Shown piece by piece: positions 32,221 to 32,648 of a stretch of 32,648 bases of DNA. Within the stretch, counting starts at the first letter, position 1, and each line of letters begins with the position of its first letter. The notes under the pieces are model-generated. The model was given only the letters and a program-made list of their open reading frames with translations. It had not been told where the DNA came from and did no database searches. A program made the translations under genes and the position numbers. The DNA is taken from contig JANXXJ010000186.1 of NCBI GenBank assembly GCA_025350665.1, positions 1-32,648 on the forward strand, written 5' to 3'. The stretch is from Gemmatimonadota bacterium. GTDB taxonomy: Bacteria > Gemmatimonadota > Gemmatimonadetes > Gemmatimonadales > GWC2-71-9.

Positions 32221-32578
32221 GAGAACGCTCCGACCAAAAGTACGGTGCAATACGCCGGATCCAAATGGAACTTCCGTGCCGTATGACCATGGCGTCAAAT
32301 AGCTACCAGGAAACGACTTGCGAGACATCACCCCGACCCGAAAATTTGCGGATGTCCGGAAATGGGATTGCCGGGTCCCGAGCGTGGGAACGCTTGCTGG
32401 ATTCCGCCTCGCCCCTGCACGACCGAGTTCCATGGCCATTTTCGGTCCTCGGGCCGTCCGGCCCTAAAGTCGGGAGGCAGTCGGCCGATCATTGGAACGC
32501 CGGGATCGATCTGTACTCTGACCCAACCCGGCCCCGGAATGGCCGATCGGCACGCGACCTTAGGACATCGGAAACCCT
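32221..32578. other. Divergent intergenic region before the exporter operon
   Basis: This 358-bp gap separates the adaptor gene from the partial forward gene. It should contain the promoter of the seven-gene reverse operon. No convincing -35/-10 pair and no GG-N10-GC sigma-54 site was found on either strand by eye. The stretch just before the adaptor is less GC-rich (for example CCAAAAGTACGGTGCAATAC). No RNA gene or repeat was seen. Confidence 0.6.
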
Positions 32579-32648
32579 GTGACCGCTCCGTTCGACTACA
32601 TCCTGTTCGCCCTGCTCGCGATCGTCGGCGCCATGGCATCATGGCACG
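32579..32648 (+). CDS. Start of a truncated gene, hydrophobic N-terminus
   Basis: From a GTG at 32579 the frame stays open to the window end and reads TAPFDYILFALLAIVGAMAS followed by WH: a short polar start and a helix that looks like a membrane segment or signal anchor. A GGAA a few bases upstream is a weak ribosome-binding site. Too little is present to name a family. It would be divergent from the exporter operon. Confidence 0.45.
   Translation, partial: MTAPFDYILFALLAIVGAMASWH

Noticed and set aside
32221-32648. Sigma-54 promoter for the exporter operon
   Set aside because: GG-N10-GC patterns were checked on both strands. Near matches had the wrong spacing (for example 9 bases near 32309-32321), and a TGGCACG at the window end is cut off.

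Overview
The window is GC-rich and almost fully coding, with short gaps and many stop/start overlaps. No rRNA, tRNA, CRISPR array, phage gene or transposase was seen. The gene types point to Gemmatimonadota: very long MacB/FtsX-type permeases of the ADOP kind, a Ser/Thr kinase with a C-terminal membrane segment and coiled coil, an alpha/beta-fused 2-oxoacid dehydrogenase E1, and a YtcJ-type amidohydrolase lipoprotein. Acidobacteriota is the main alternative. This placement is inference from gene content and sequence style.

Layout, left to right. Bases 1-301 are a fold-back: a perfect 105-bp inverted repeat that begins at the first base and splits the 3' end of a PLP-dependent decarboxylase gene. 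It is probably a contig-end artefact. Divergent from that gene is a forward run of a degenerate-looking quinoprotein, a secreted propeller-like protein and an alpha/beta hydrolase (1557-5109). A second forward run holds an unrecognised helical protein, a TrmB-type regulator and an Hpt-receiver-GGDEF diguanylate cyclase (about 5180-8587). Lon protease runs in reverse (8604-11144), and its intrinsic terminator lies inside the end of the cyclase gene. A third forward run is a membrane Ser/Thr kinase, a methyltransferase and a DoxX-like protein, all with overlapping starts (11490-14718).

The next part is mostly reverse: a PepSY-type membrane protein with the fused E1 gene (14765-17496), then a membrane protein, a YtcJ-type lipoprotein and a small helical protein (17658-20148). 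A MazG-like pyrophosphohydrolase is divergent from the last of these. RsgA and a small unknown gene follow (20551-21779).

The right third (21829-32220) is one reverse-strand transport and signalling locus. In transcription order it holds a HlyD-type adaptor, an ABC ATPase, an ADOP permease, a second ADOP permease, a second ABC ATPase, a sigma-54-dependent response regulator and a histidine kinase. It looks like a two-permease MacAB-like exporter with its own two-component system. The window closes with the first codons of a divergent gene.

The points most worth following up are: the quinoprotein whose metal-ligand and catalytic positions are replaced; the Hpt + phosphoacceptor-less receiver + GGDEF protein co-transcribed with a TrmB regulator; the seven-gene exporter/two-component locus with non-equivalent ATPases; and the lon terminator embedded in a convergent coding sequence.
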